NCBI GenBank assembly: GCA_046705285.1
Contig: JBJKQK010000168.1
Location: 9,521 to 73,520 of the forward strand
Reading direction: 5' to 3'
From: SCRD01 sp046705285
GTDB taxonomy: Bacteria; Acidobacteriota; Terriglobia; UBA7540
Length of the DNA: 64,000 bases
Position 1 is the stretch's first letter. Each line of letters begins with the position of its first letter. This document shows positions 8,848 to 17,978 of the stretch, in pieces. Under the pieces are notes generated by a model. It had not been told where the DNA came from. It saw nothing but the letters and a program-made list of their open reading frames with translations, and did not search any database. Made by a program: the position numbers and the translations under genes.

Positions 8848-9606
8848 TCAGCCCCCATGCTGAGCCAGCGATTGAAGTTCGGAATCCTCAATATCAAAGT
8901 TGGCATAGACATGCTGGACGTCTTCGTGCTCGTCAAGTTCATCCACGAGACGCAACACCTGATCTGCCGGCTTGCCCGAAAGCTTAACCTGGGTCTGCGG
9001 AACCATCGAAAGTTCGGCTGTGGCAGGAGTAATTCCCGCCTTATTCAAGGCGTCAACAACCTGCTGGAAATTCTCCGGGGCGCAGAAAATCTCCCAATTG
9101 TCGCCATCTTCCCTCATATCTTCCGCCCCAGCTTCCGTAACCAGATCCAGCAGAGTCTCTTCGCTCGCTTTCGCCTTCTCCACCACGATGTAACCGCGCT
9201 TGCTGAACATCCACGTCACGCAACCCGTCTCGCCCAGATTCCCTCCGTGTTTTGAAAGGATGTGGCGAATCTCAGCCAGCGTCCGGTTACGGTTGTCAGT
9301 AGCAACATCCAGCATCATCGCAACGCCGCTCGGCCCGTATCCTTCGTAAACGATCTCTTCATACTGGACACCCGGAAGCTCTCCCGTACCGCGCTGGACG
9401 GCCCGCTTGATGTTGTCCGCGGGCATGTTCTCGGCTTTCGCTTCAGCAACGGCAGTGCGAAGGCGAGGATTTGACTCTATGTCTCCGCCGCCAATCCGCG
9501 CAGCCACCGTAATTTCCTTGATAAGCTTGGTGAAGAGCTTGCCCCTCCGGGCATCCGCCACGCCCTTCTTGTGCTTAATAGTCGCCCATTTTGAGTGGCC
9601 CGACAT
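8848..9606 (-). CDS. yebC: YebC/PmpR/TACO1 family protein
   Basis: A 252-residue YebC-family protein. The N-terminus MSGHSKWATIKHKKG is diagnostic, and further family stretches are NPRLRTAV, NMPADNIKRAV and EGYGPSGVA. The family was first described as transcriptional regulators, but more recent work on YebC and mitochondrial TACO1 supports a role at the ribosome during translation of difficult (for example proline-rich) stretches. It acts in the cytoplasm. Length is normal and there is no sign of damage. The upstream 270 nt hold no gene and should contain its promoter. Confidence 0.95.
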   Translation of the reverse strand: MSGHSKWATIKHKKGVADARRGKLFTKLIKEITVAARIGGGDIESNPRLRTAVAEAKAENMPADNIKRAVQRGTGELPGVQYEEIVYEGYGPSGVAMMLDVATDNRNRTLAEIRHILSKHGGNLGETGCVTWMFSKRGYIVVEKAKASEETLLDLVTEAGAEDMREDGDNWEIFCAPENFQQVVDALNKAGITPATAELSMVPQTQVKLSGKPADQVLRLVDELDEHEDVQHVYANFDIEDSELQSLAQHGG

Positions 9607-9879
9607 ACGACCTTTCTTCCTCTGTGCAGCCGCCGCACCGCAATGTCACCTCATCCTACCCGGCGGCAAGCCTTAACGTTATCTATTTCTTCATCGAAAT
9701 CTTAACACAATGTTCGGCTTCAGGCCACGCCTAGTCAATGAATAGAAAAGAGAAAATCTCCCAAGCCCTTCTGCCGGCAATCGCGTGGCTCGACGGCAGA
9801 ACAATGGACATCCGGCTTCGAGATTCCTTGTTTTCACCTGCCGGGGACCCCCTGCCCTCAGCAGATGCCATGTGTCAGG

Positions 9880-10263
9880 TCAATCCGCCGCCTCCCGCAT
9901 TATCGCGAATATCGTCTCCTCGACTTCTTTGGCAACGGACTCAAGGCCGTCTGCTTCAAAGATTGCCAGCATGGCAGTGGGCTTCAGGGTTGCCAGCACA
10001 ACATTATCGCCTTCACGGTAGACCGAAATGCGGCAGGGAAGCGCCGTTGAGATTTCAGCGTTCTTTTCCAGAACTTTCTTCGCCTGTTGCGGGTTGCAGA
10101 CCTCAAAAATCAGGCAGTCCCGATCGAACTCAACTCCCTTTTCATTCATCTTTGCCTTCAAATCGTGTGTGCCAATGATCCCGAACTTGTGCCTTTGAGA
10201 AGCAGCCTCCAAGTCACGGGTAACGTTGGAAAGCGTTTTTTTCGATATCACACGATGAATCAT
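9880..10263 (-). CDS. DUF302 domain protein
   Basis: A 127-residue small cytosolic protein of the DUF302 type: residues FGIIGTHDL near position 27-35, then FEVCNPQQAKKVL and LPCRISVYREGDNVVLATLKP, ending in a helix. The ATG at 10263 has a GAGGTG ribosome site 7 nt upstream and gives the usual family length; the longer in-frame version back to 10422 overlaps the next gene and lacks family character. DUF302 proteins have no firmly established biochemical role. The gene follows a hypothetical gene on the same strand 35 nt away. Confidence 0.8.
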   Translation of the reverse strand: MIHRVISKKTLSNVTRDLEAASQRHKFGIIGTHDLKAKMNEKGVEFDRDCLIFEVCNPQQAKKVLEKNAEISTALPCRISVYREGDNVVLATLKPTAMLAIFEADGLESVAKEVEETIFAIMREAAD

Positions 10264-10298
10264 TTCGAAGCACCTCGCTTTCACTGCAGGCAGCCGCG

Positions 10299-10763
10299 TT
10301 AGCCGATTGGCTTTGCGGCGCTTGAGAGAAGTCTGTCCTTGGCTTTCACCAGGTTTGCGAATGACCGTACCAGGCGCCGGTTCGTTAACGGCAATCTGAG
10401 CAATTCTGAACCCGCTTCCCACGCCTCGCTGCGGATTGCTTTATTGATCGTCCCGCTCAAGCCGCGCGCACCGAGAAGAGTTTCGGCCTGCAAACGGCTC
10501 AGAGGCATGTCGGCAACCAGCAATCGGGGAGAAATCCGGACGGTGAAAAGCTCGGTCCCACCGGCGCAATACTTCACAACCCAGCGGGCCTCACTCGAAG
10601 AATAATGCAGCCTTTCAATGATTCCTTCTATCTGGCCAACGGCTTTGCGCAGTTCGCCGAAAAGAATGGCAACACGGTCACCGCCCAGCCTGATCAATTG
10701 CGCCCATTCAGGCGCCTTTGCAGGGCCACGAACCAGATTCAGCGGAGATTCGGAAGAGGCCAT
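10299..10763 (-). CDS. Hypothetical soluble protein, possibly DUF3788-like
   Basis: A 154-residue protein with no signal or membrane segment. The sequence WVVKYCAGGTELFTVRISP (about 62-80) followed by alternating helices and the phrase LRLPLTNRR (about 123-131) loosely resembles DUF3788 proteins, but I cannot confirm this by eye. A short AAGG precedes the ATG. It is followed closely by the DUF302 gene, so both may be on one transcript. No function can be assigned. Confidence 0.6.
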   Translation of the reverse strand: MASSESPLNLVRGPAKAPEWAQLIRLGGDRVAILFGELRKAVGQIEGIIERLHYSSSEARWVVKYCAGGTELFTVRISPRLLVADMPLSRLQAETLLGARGLSGTINKAIRSEAWEAGSELLRLPLTNRRLVRSFANLVKAKDRLLSSAAKPIG

Positions 10764-10825
10764 CCTTATTCACCAGCCTGGAGAGTCTCAATGCTCATCA
10801 GATAAATCAGTGCAGCTCTTAACAT

Positions 10826-11713
10826 CTATCGGGGAGGCGCGGATTTCGGAGCCGGCGGCATGTTTTGAAGCTTCTGTTTCACGGCCTCAAACTCAGGACT
10901 ATCCGTTTTCCAATTCTTCTTTGGGCCCAGCCTTGGAATCTCCTCGTCAACGTTCCGAATGCGATTTCCGGGATTCGGATGGTCGGAAAAGAACTGGATT
11001 GTTCTTTGCGGATACTTTTGCTGAATGATCTGGAAAAACTGCGCCATGCCGTAAGGATCATACCCGGCCTGATAGAGGATGTAAGTCCCAACCTCATCAG
11101 CCTGAGATTCCGCACTCCGGGAGTTGCGCAAAAGGATGGAGTTCACCCCAAAGCTGATCCCAAGCTGTGCCAGTTGGCTTCCAAGGCTGGAGCTTTGGCC
11201 GAGCAAACCTGCCAGGATCGAAAGAGGCGCCTGAGCCAGCATCATTTCTGACGCCTGGTGAGTGCCGTGCCGCATTACAACATGTCCTTCTTCATGAGCA
11301 ATGACGCCAGCGATCTGCGCTTCGTCCTCGGCAGCTTCGATGGCGCCCCGATTCACGTATATAAAACCACCAGGCAGCGCAAAGGCATTGATGTCGGGGC
11401 TGTTCACCACATTGAACGTCCAGGCGTATCCCACTCCACGCGGCTTATTGGGAGCAAATGTTGCAAGCCTCCGTCCAAGGCCGTTCACGTAACCAACCAC
11501 CTCCGAATCACGGATCAGAGGAAGCTGTTTGTTCACGTCAGCAGATGCCTTCCGGCCTAATTCAACGTCCTGCGCCGCAGAAAAAAGGTTGAACCCCGGC
11601 CTGAAATTCAGCCCCTCGACCGCATATAGGACGGCGGGAGCAATCGCAACCAAGGCCAAAATCAGCAGCCCGGAGAATTTCCTCCTCCCCATATTAGCTC
11701 CGCGACCAGTCAT
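10826..11713 (-). CDS. M48-family zinc metallopeptidase, exported
   Basis: A 295-residue M48 peptidase of the small, soluble BepA/LoiP-like kind, not multi-spanning HtpX. An N-terminal hydrophobic stretch (about 13-32) is a signal peptide or anchor. The zinc-binding HEEGH is at 140-144 (HEEGHVVMRHGTH), and the third ligand is probably Glu in SAESQADEVG about 60 residues later. The mature enzyme should work in the periplasm on misfolded or outer-membrane proteins. An alternative ATG at 11692 (GGAG 5 nt upstream) would give MGRRKFSG as the N-terminus and is equally plausible. Confidence 0.88.
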   Translation of the reverse strand: MTGRGANMGRRKFSGLLILALVAIAPAVLYAVEGLNFRPGFNLFSAAQDVELGRKASADVNKQLPLIRDSEVVGYVNGLGRRLATFAPNKPRGVGYAWTFNVVNSPDINAFALPGGFIYVNRGAIEAAEDEAQIAGVIAHEEGHVVMRHGTHQASEMMLAQAPLSILAGLLGQSSSLGSQLAQLGISFGVNSILLRNSRSAESQADEVGTYILYQAGYDPYGMAQFFQIIQQKYPQRTIQFFSDHPNPGNRIRNVDEEIPRLGPKKNWKTDSPEFEAVKQKLQNMPPAPKSAPPR

Positions 11714-11789
11714 CCCAGTCTCTCTTGTAATTTTAGCTCAGAAGCCGCGCGTTACCTTGCCACGTCGTTTTCTTTTTTCTGTCGTGTCA

Positions 11790-13091
11790 TTAGCCGGACT
11801 TAGCTTCGAGTACGTCGGCGAAGACTTCCGGTCCACGGTAGAGGCCGTACGAACCAAGCTCCTGTTCAATCCGCTTCAGCCGGTTGTATTTGGCAAGCCG
11901 CTCGGAGCGCGTAATGGCGCCGATCTTAATCAGCGATGCCCGCGTACCGACGGCAAGGTCAGCAATGAAATCGTCTTCGGTCTCACCGGAGCGGGCGCTG
12001 ACAACGGGCTCGTATCCATTGCGGCGAGCGAGACTGATGACATCGAGCGTCTCCGTCAATGTCCCGATCTGATTGATCTTGACCAAAACCCCGCTGGCAA
12101 CTCCTGCCTCAATCCCTGTTTCAAGCCGATCGGGATGCGTCACAAAAAGGTCATCTCCAATCAGTTGGCAGCGGTCGCCCAGCCTGTCGGTCAGGGTCTT
12201 CCAGCCTTCCCAGTCCTCCTCATCGAGTGCATCCTCAATCGCCAGGATCGGGTAGCGCTCCACACAACCTGCCAGCTTTTCCACCAGTTCGTCCGAACTC
12301 AGATTTTCATCATCAATCTCGAGATGATAGCGTCCCTGCTGATAGAAATGGCTGGCGGCTACGTCCACTGCAATGGCAGCATCCCTTCCCGGTTCCAGGT
12401 CAGCGCGCTCCATAGCTTCAACCATGACATCAAATCCCGATTCGTTGTTTTTAAGCGCCGGCGCGTACCCTCCCTCATCGGCAACTCCTGCACGATAGAC
12501 TCCTCGCTCCACCAGGACCGCCTTGATGGTTCGGTACACGGCGTTAACATCTGCAATCGCCTCGGAGTAAGATGCAGCCCGCAGCGGAATCATCATAAAA
12601 TCCTGAAAATCGATATTGCCGCCGCCATGGATTCCGCCGCTCATAACGTTCACCATGGGGACAGGCAATTCATTCGCCGCCGCGCCTCCCAGGTACCGGT
12701 AAAGCGGCAGCCGGGCCGAGTTTGCCGCCGCGCGCGCCACAGCCAATGAAACGCCCAGAATTGCATTCGCCCCGAGGCGTCGCTTGTCCGGCGTTCGGTC
12801 GAACTGTATTAAAGTGTCGTCCACAAGTGACTGATCGGACGCCTCCGTGCCAAGGAGCACCTGGAGCATCTCCCACTCGACATTGCGAATCGCCTTGATG
12901 ACCCCTTGTCCGTGGTAGCGATTGATATCCCCGTCTCGAAGCTCGGCCGCCTCATGCGTTCCGGTAGAAGCTCCAGAAGGGACAATCGCAGTCCCGATGG
13001 ATCCGTCTTCCAAGACCGCTTGAACCTCAAGCGTAGGATTGCCTCGCGAGTCAAGGACTTCGCGGGCGTGGAGTGCGCCGATTCTTGCCAT
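11790..13091 (-). CDS. eno: Enolase
   Basis: A 433-residue phosphopyruvate hydratase, which interconverts 2-phosphoglycerate and phosphoenolpyruvate in glycolysis and gluconeogenesis. Typical stretches are HAREVLDSRGNPTLEV at the N-terminus, PSGASTGTHEA, GDDLFVTHPDRL and SARSGETEDDFIADLAVG, with the metal-binding Asp and Glu residues present. The ATG follows GAGGAG at good spacing. Length is standard. The phosphotransferase gene lies 25 nt upstream on the same strand, so they may be co-transcribed. Confidence 0.97.
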   Translation of the reverse strand: MARIGALHAREVLDSRGNPTLEVQAVLEDGSIGTAIVPSGASTGTHEAAELRDGDINRYHGQGVIKAIRNVEWEMLQVLLGTEASDQSLVDDTLIQFDRTPDKRRLGANAILGVSLAVARAAANSARLPLYRYLGGAAANELPVPMVNVMSGGIHGGGNIDFQDFMMIPLRAASYSEAIADVNAVYRTIKAVLVERGVYRAGVADEGGYAPALKNNESGFDVMVEAMERADLEPGRDAAIAVDVAASHFYQQGRYHLEIDDENLSSDELVEKLAGCVERYPILAIEDALDEEDWEGWKTLTDRLGDRCQLIGDDLFVTHPDRLETGIEAGVASGVLVKINQIGTLTETLDVISLARRNGYEPVVSARSGETEDDFIADLAVGTRASLIKIGAITRSERLAKYNRLKRIEQELGSYGLYRGPEVFADVLEAKSG

Positions 13092-13116
13092 TTATGCTCC
13101 TCTCGTACCGGTTGAA

Positions 13117-14130
13117 TTACTGTTCCTGAACATTCTCTCTGACAATCTCAAGCGCTTCATCGTGAGACTTCGGCTGCTCTGCAAGCAGGCGTTTTGCGGT
13201 GCGGCGCACACGAGACCTGGTAGCCTCGTCGCGGATATATTCTGCCGGAGATTTGCCGTCGATGCGCGCCAGCATCAAGCCGCCAAGATGACGCATGGTC
13301 ATCTGCTCGAAATTCACCAGTGTAGCCCCGCCAAGGCCGGAAACCAACGCCTGCCAGAATGCTTGTGCAGCCTGGTAATAGCGTTCAGAATCTTGCGGCC
13401 GATGAAATGACTTCAGCATCAGATGGTTCAGAAGAAACCCGGAATCGAACGAAGGGTCTCCCCAGTGAACAACCTCGAAATCGATGAGCACAATCGCGTC
13501 GCCGTGCACGAGGATGTTCTTTGGACTGTAGTCGCCGTGAACAAGCGAGGTCCGGATGTTCCAGGAGTCCTCAATCAGACGCTCCAGTGCTTCGCGGGAA
13601 TCCGGATGGCGGATTGCCGTAGTCCGGTAATAGGGGTCAATTCTGAGTTCGTCAAACACGGTGCGGTCTGCAAACCGTTCCTTGAACGCAGGTTCCAGCT
13701 GGCTGGCTTTGATCATGGAAGCGAGCATCCGCCCCGCCGTCTCCGCAATCTCAAACCGAACCTCCCCATCAAGCAGAGATTTTTTCCAGACCACAGAACC
13801 TTCCGGTGCGGCGCTCATGAGATAGAAGAAGTTTTCCCGATCCACATGGACAACTCGCGGCACAGCACCATCAAGGATGGACCTGAGCGCCTGTATGGCC
13901 GCCGACTCCCGAAAGATTCTCTCGCGGCTCGACCTCCAATCGTCTTCCACCCGCAGCTTTCCAAGAGATTGCTTTGCCACCCAGCGAACTCCAGGCCCTT
14001 CGATCAGGAAAACATTATTTGAAACACCACCGCCAAGTTCTCGAATGGTGAGCGTCGCAGGATCGCCGGCCAAACCGTGCTCACCAAGATAGGCAGCGAG
14101 GGTTTCTGATGTAAGTCGAAATTCCGCCAT
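13117..14130 (-). CDS. Aminoglycoside phosphotransferase/MtnK-like kinase family protein
   Basis: A 337-residue protein of the APH/choline kinase fold. It has a Gly-rich beta-hairpin (RELGGGVSNNVFLIEG, about 28-43), a Lys in VAKQSLGKL, the catalytic loop HGDYSPKN (about 199-206) and the metal-binding IDFEVVHWGDP. The pattern resembles methylthioribose kinase and other small-molecule kinases more than antibiotic-modifying enzymes, but the substrate cannot be read from sequence. No methionine-salvage genes lie nearby. It sits between a zinc-ribbon protein gene and enolase on the same strand. Confidence 0.82.
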   Translation of the reverse strand: MAEFRLTSETLAAYLGEHGLAGDPATLTIRELGGGVSNNVFLIEGPGVRWVAKQSLGKLRVEDDWRSSRERIFRESAAIQALRSILDGAVPRVVHVDRENFFYLMSAAPEGSVVWKKSLLDGEVRFEIAETAGRMLASMIKASQLEPAFKERFADRTVFDELRIDPYYRTTAIRHPDSREALERLIEDSWNIRTSLVHGDYSPKNILVHGDAIVLIDFEVVHWGDPSFDSGFLLNHLMLKSFHRPQDSERYYQAAQAFWQALVSGLGGATLVNFEQMTMRHLGGLMLARIDGKSPAEYIRDEATRSRVRRTAKRLLAEQPKSHDEALEIVRENVQEQ

Positions 14131-14167
14131 TTCGATGTAATAGGCGCCTTCAGCCGCAATCTCCGCG

Positions 14168-14401
14168 TCAAATGCGGCTTACCGCCTGTCCCGTGCCATC
14201 CAGGCGGTCAAGCAAGCGGTAGCGCGCGCCGCACTTTGAACATTGTACTCCGCGGCGGGACGATGGACCTTCAACAGCCCTGCTGCCGGAAAAGCTTGCA
14301 AGGCCGAAATGCCCGTCCGAAGACGCGTAATACTCAAACATCATGTGATTGCATCGCGAGCAGAACTGCCAGCGATGATCAACGTGAGGGACTTCGTTCA
14401 T
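14168..14401 (-). CDS. Small zinc-ribbon-like protein
   Basis: A 77-residue protein with two CxxC pairs (CSRC about residue 14 and CSKC about residue 55), which suggests one zinc ribbon. The ATG at 14401 overlaps the TGA of the preceding methyltransferase gene as ATGA, a classical translational coupling; a longer frame from 14455 would run through the methyltransferase end and is not needed. The family is not recognised. Coupling suggests it works with the methyltransferase. Confidence 0.65.
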   Translation of the reverse strand: MNEVPHVDHRWQFCSRCNHMMFEYYASSDGHFGLASFSGSRAVEGPSSRRGVQCSKCGARYRLLDRLDGTGQAVSRI

Positions 14402-15033
14402 CGCCTGCCCTCTTCTCGAAACCGGGCCACAATCAACTCCGACCGGAACCCACATTGAGCAATCCGCTCGCGCAGATCAATCCTCCACCCATTCGACTCC
14501 AGCACTTCAGCCACAGGCAGAGGCCTGCAGCCTCCGACTATCACTGGCGAGCAATGATACAGGACCAGCCAGGATTTGTTCACCAGTGGCACCTGCTCTG
14601 CCATGCTCAAAACAATGAGCCGCCCGCCCGGCTCAAGAACACGTGCAAACTCCTGTAATACGAGGGGAACATCTTCCTCAAGCAGGAGGTCCAGCATGTA
14701 GAGGTTAAAAAGAATGTCAAAAACCGCGCGATCGAATGGCAAAGAAAACGCGTCAGCGCGGCAGAGGTCATGCCTGATCTCTTTGGCCGCCAGCCGCTTG
14801 CGAGCCCTGTGAAGCATGCGGGCGGATAAATCAACGCCCACGCAGCGCTTGAGCCCGCTGTTCTTTGCGAGCATAGAATGGAATTCACCGCCCCCAACCG
14901 CTACTTCCAGGACCGACTCGTTCCCGACAAGATGAGCCGCTTCATAAGCTCGAGAGCAGGCCCGGCTTTCGAAGAGCCCGGACCAGAATCCATAAAGCGG
15001 AGCCACTGTGTCGTAAAACCTGGCCAGACGCAT
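14398..15033 (-). CDS. Class I SAM-dependent methyltransferase
   Basis: A 211-residue methyltransferase. Motif I is LEVAVGGGEFH (about 42-52), followed by the acidic residue of motif II in VGVDLSARML, then LCRADAFSLPF and motif post-I/IV FDILFNLYMLDLL, and LEPGGRLIVLSM. It resembles the UbiE/Methyltransf_11 group; the target could be a small molecule or lipid. The reading frame ends in ATGA shared with the zinc-ribbon gene. It is transcribed divergently from the molybdopterin oxidoreductase gene across a gap of about 115 nt. Confidence 0.85.
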   Translation of the reverse strand: MRLARFYDTVAPLYGFWSGLFESRACSRAYEAAHLVGNESVLEVAVGGGEFHSMLAKNSGLKRCVGVDLSARMLHRARKRLAAKEIRHDLCRADAFSLPFDRAVFDILFNLYMLDLLLEEDVPLVLQEFARVLEPGGRLIVLSMAEQVPLVNKSWLVLYHCSPVIVGGCRPLPVAEVLESNGWRIDLRERIAQCGFRSELIVARFREEGRR

Positions 15034-15147
15034 CCGGATATGGGCTGCATCATTTGGGCTTCGACTCGTACAATTCAGATTGAAACCTCCGCCATTCGGG
15101 ATATGATGGAATTCGGGGCTGAAACGGACATCTCATACCATAGCACG

Positions 15148-16164
15148 ATGGAACGAAGAACTCTGATTATCGGTGCTTTCGCGGGCGGAATTGGCCTGGT
15201 CGAATATGCCCTTACCAATCGCTGGATGAACGGCATGTCCGAGCCTGACGGGCTTTCCGTCAAAGCGTATGAGCGATATGGAAGTAAGGCCGCACTGATG
15301 GCCATCACGCCCAACGATGATTTTTACGTCACCTCCAAAGGGTCCACGCCCACAGTCGACCGCGCGATGTGGCAGCTTAAATTCGATGGACTTGTTGATC
15401 ATCCTTTTTCCATCGACTACCCGGAACTGCTGAAGCTTCCGCGAATTGAAAAGGTCTATACACTTGAATGTATCTCCGATCCCATCGATGGCACAGCCAT
15501 TGGCAACGCAAAGTGGACAGGCACGCCGCTGAAACCCCTGATCGAGCGCGCCAGCCCTTCGGGCAAGGCAACACATGCAGCCATCTACGCAGCCGACGGC
15601 TTCTCAACCGGACACACACTCCGCAGGCTCTGGAACGAGGAGAACTTTATCGCCTATAAGATGAACGGCGAGGACCTGCCACCCATTCACGGCTATCCGG
15701 TCAGGATCTTCGTTCCCGGCAAGTTCGGCATGAAGCAGCCTAAATGGGTGACACGCATTGAACTGGTCGACAAGCCCTACATCGGTTATTGGGAGAAGCG
15801 TGGATGGTCGAACTCCTGTGAACGCTGGGCGCACGCACGCTTTACCGATCTCAAGAATGGCGCAAAGATCTCGGCGCGCAACTTCCAGTTCGCAGGTTAC
15901 GCCATCGGGAATTTGGATGGGATCAAATCTGTCGACATCAGCTTCGATGACGGCAAGACCTGGAAGCCGACGACAATCTTCAGCAATCCTTCGCCCATCG
16001 TGTGGACGTTCTGGAAATACACCTGGGTAAATCCCAACCGTGGCACGTACCATGTCCGCGTCCGGGCCATCGACGGTAAGGGCCGCATCGAGGGCCGAGG
16101 GCCGACTTCCACATTCCCAAGCGGCGCCACCGGCCAAGCCGTCATCACCGTTAAAGTCGTCTGA
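15148..16164 (+). CDS. Molybdopterin-dependent oxidoreductase, sulfite oxidase fold
   Basis: A 338-residue protein: a sulfite-oxidase-type molybdopterin domain (about 60-235) and a C-terminal dimerisation-like Ig domain (KSVDISFDDGKTWKPT to the end). The Cys of TLECISDP (about residue 108) is at the place of the molybdenum-ligating cysteine. There is no heme domain. The N-terminus has RR followed by a hydrophobic stretch (ERRTLIIGAFAGGIG), possibly a Tat signal, suiting a folded cofactor enzyme exported to the periplasm. I chose the ATG at 15148; ATGs at 15103/15106 are alternatives. The frame extends further upstream only antisense to the methyltransferase. Confidence 0.85.
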   Translation: MERRTLIIGAFAGGIGLVEYALTNRWMNGMSEPDGLSVKAYERYGSKAALMAITPNDDFYVTSKGSTPTVDRAMWQLKFDGLVDHPFSIDYPELLKLPRIEKVYTLECISDPIDGTAIGNAKWTGTPLKPLIERASPSGKATHAAIYAADGFSTGHTLRRLWNEENFIAYKMNGEDLPPIHGYPVRIFVPGKFGMKQPKWVTRIELVDKPYIGYWEKRGWSNSCERWAHARFTDLKNGAKISARNFQFAGYAIGNLDGIKSVDISFDDGKTWKPTTIFSNPSPIVWTFWKYTWVNPNRGTYHVRVRAIDGKGRIEGRGPTSTFPSGATGQAVITVKVV

Positions 16165-16196
16165 TCACACCGGCTTCCCTCCCGCATATTCCAGGG

Positions 16197-16346
16197 CTAC
16201 TTGCCCAGATACTTCTCCGGCTCCTGGTCAAACTTCGCCTTGCATCCGGCGGCACAGAAGTAGATCGTCTGGCCTTTGTACTGGCTGGTTGCCGCCGCCT
16301 TCTCGGAATCAATCTGCATCTTGCAAACTGGATCAACGACTTTCAT
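16197..16346 (-). CDS. YHS-domain mini-protein
   Basis: A 49-residue protein consisting of one YHS domain: VDPVCKMQID at the N-terminus and YFCAAGCKAKFDQEPEKY at the C-terminus, with the expected Cys residues for metal binding. The ATG at 16346 is preceded by a strong AAAGGAGTGAA; longer in-frame starts have none. YHS domains occur with copper or other heavy-metal transporters or alone; here no transporter adjoins it. It converges with the molybdoenzyme gene 32 nt away. Confidence 0.85.
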   Translation of the reverse strand: MKVVDPVCKMQIDSEKAAATSQYKGQTIYFCAAGCKAKFDQEPEKYLGK

Positions 16347-16596
16347 TTCACTCCTTTCTTCTGCCATTGAAGATCGCTTATGATTTCCCATTCAAGGATA
16401 GTCGATTGGACAAGGCAAAATCCAGTGAGGTGGACGAAGCGGCAGCACAAGTTTGAGGTAGTGTCGACTCTGGTATGGGTAAGCGTCGATTAAGCCCGGC
16501 CGCTGTGCCTGAAAGTCCTATCGAACAACTGGATCGCCCCGCGCGTGCTGTGGCATGGGACACAGAAGACAGCAACGCAAGAAGGTGCCATGCTCA

Positions 16597-17880
16597 TCAA
16601 CGCAAATGGTTTCGACTGGTCCCTGTGTTTTCTGCAGATAGAACCTTGACTCGGGACTGGAGCAATTCCAACGCCCTGAGTAATTGCGCGTCGCTGCTGT
16701 GGCGGAGCTGCGCGGCGGTCATGGTGCGCTCGTTTGAAGGGAAAAGAAGCGAGGCGCGCGCCGACATTGGAACGACAACGTTCGGTTTGATGCCTTTATG
16801 CCAGATCACGTGGCCATCAGGTGTGAGCCATTCTTCAATGGCCAGCAACAGCGCCGACCCATCCGAAAGCTTGAACTCCCTGAGCACGGTGCCGGTTCCG
16901 AAAGTCGTCTCGCCTACCAATTCCGCTCGATGGCGATCCTGTAATGCGCCGGCGACAATCTCAGCGGCACTCGCCGTACCTCCGTTGACCAGGACCACGA
17001 GCGGAATCTTCGTAGCCTCGCCACCTGGCTTCACCCCGACGGCTTTTTCCTGGCCCTTGGCATTTTTCACAAGCAGCACGTTGCCACCCTTAAGGAACTG
17101 GCTCGCGACGTCCACCGCCTGGCCCAGGAGCCCGCCAGGATTGTTGCGCAGGTCGAAAATGATGCCGGTGGCAGGTTCTTTCTTGATGGCGGTCAGTGCC
17201 TGACGCAACTCGGTGACGGTTCCGTGGCCGAAACTTGCAATGCGCACGTCCGCAACCCTTGTGCCCGGCAGCAAATGCCAGGTGACATCCCGAAGCTTAA
17301 TGACTGCCCGCGTCAGGCTGACTTGTTTCGTCTGGCCTGTAGCCGGTCGAAAGATCGTAAGGGTTACCTTTGTGCCCGCGGGCCCGGCAATCATCCTTAC
17401 GGCCTGGTCCAAAGGGAGGCCGCTGATTTGCCGCCCGTTGACGCGCAGAATGATGTCGCCCGCTCTCAGGCCAGCCCGCTCCGCCGGCGAACCGTCCAAC
17501 GGCGCCACGATTACCACATGCCCGGCTTTCGACTGGATTTCAGCGCCTATACCCTGGTATTTGCTCCTTTCCAGTTCAGCCAGATCTCTGACCATTTGCG
17601 GACTGAGAAAGCGGGTGTGGCCCGTGTCGCCAAGGGAATTCACCATCCCGCTGATGGCGCCGTAAGTCATCCGGCGCGAATTCTCCGCGGCGCGGTCCAC
17701 GTAGTATCGGTGGATCAGATTCCAGGCCTGGGAGATCAGCCGGAAGTTGAGTTGCCCGTCCGTCGGACGGAGCGCCGCGTCCGCAAAGCGGTCCAGCACC
17801 AGGCCACCCATCACGCCCAGCAGAAGGACCATGAGAGCGCTTGCGGCCAAAAGCCCGACTTTTTTCCCTGGTAGACGCAT
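16597..17880 (-). CDS. S41-family (C-terminal processing) peptidase-like protein, catalytic Lys missing
   Basis: A 427-residue protein with an N-terminal membrane anchor (about 8-30), a helical segment, a PDZ domain (about 105-185) and an S41 domain (about 205-370). The serine motif GGTASAAE places the nucleophile at Ser304. In canonical CtpA/Prc enzymes the general-base Lys sits in FGKG; here the aligned motif is TFGTGTV with Thr329, so the Ser-Lys dyad is broken. It may use another base, or act as a binding protein. It is likely periplasmic. It is transcribed alone, about 100 nt downstream of the metallo-beta-lactamase hydrolase gene. Confidence 0.85.
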   Translation of the reverse strand: MRLPGKKVGLLAASALMVLLLGVMGGLVLDRFADAALRPTDGQLNFRLISQAWNLIHRYYVDRAAENSRRMTYGAISGMVNSLGDTGHTRFLSPQMVRDLAELERSKYQGIGAEIQSKAGHVVIVAPLDGSPAERAGLRAGDIILRVNGRQISGLPLDQAVRMIAGPAGTKVTLTIFRPATGQTKQVSLTRAVIKLRDVTWHLLPGTRVADVRIASFGHGTVTELRQALTAIKKEPATGIIFDLRNNPGGLLGQAVDVASQFLKGGNVLLVKNAKGQEKAVGVKPGGEATKIPLVVLVNGGTASAAEIVAGALQDRHRAELVGETTFGTGTVLREFKLSDGSALLLAIEEWLTPDGHVIWHKGIKPNVVVPMSARASLLFPSNERTMTAAQLRHSSDAQLLRALELLQSRVKVLSAENTGTSRNHLR

Positions 17881-17978
17881 CCGTTACCCACACACATAGT
17901 GTAGCGTACCTCTGTCGAGCTTCGCCTCTTCGCGCCGACATAGAGAGTTCGTGATTACTTGGGGCTACTCTCCGGCAG

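Noticed and set aside
11529..12749. 406-codon open frame on the plus strand
   Set aside because: It runs antisense to enolase, and the product has no coherent protein features.
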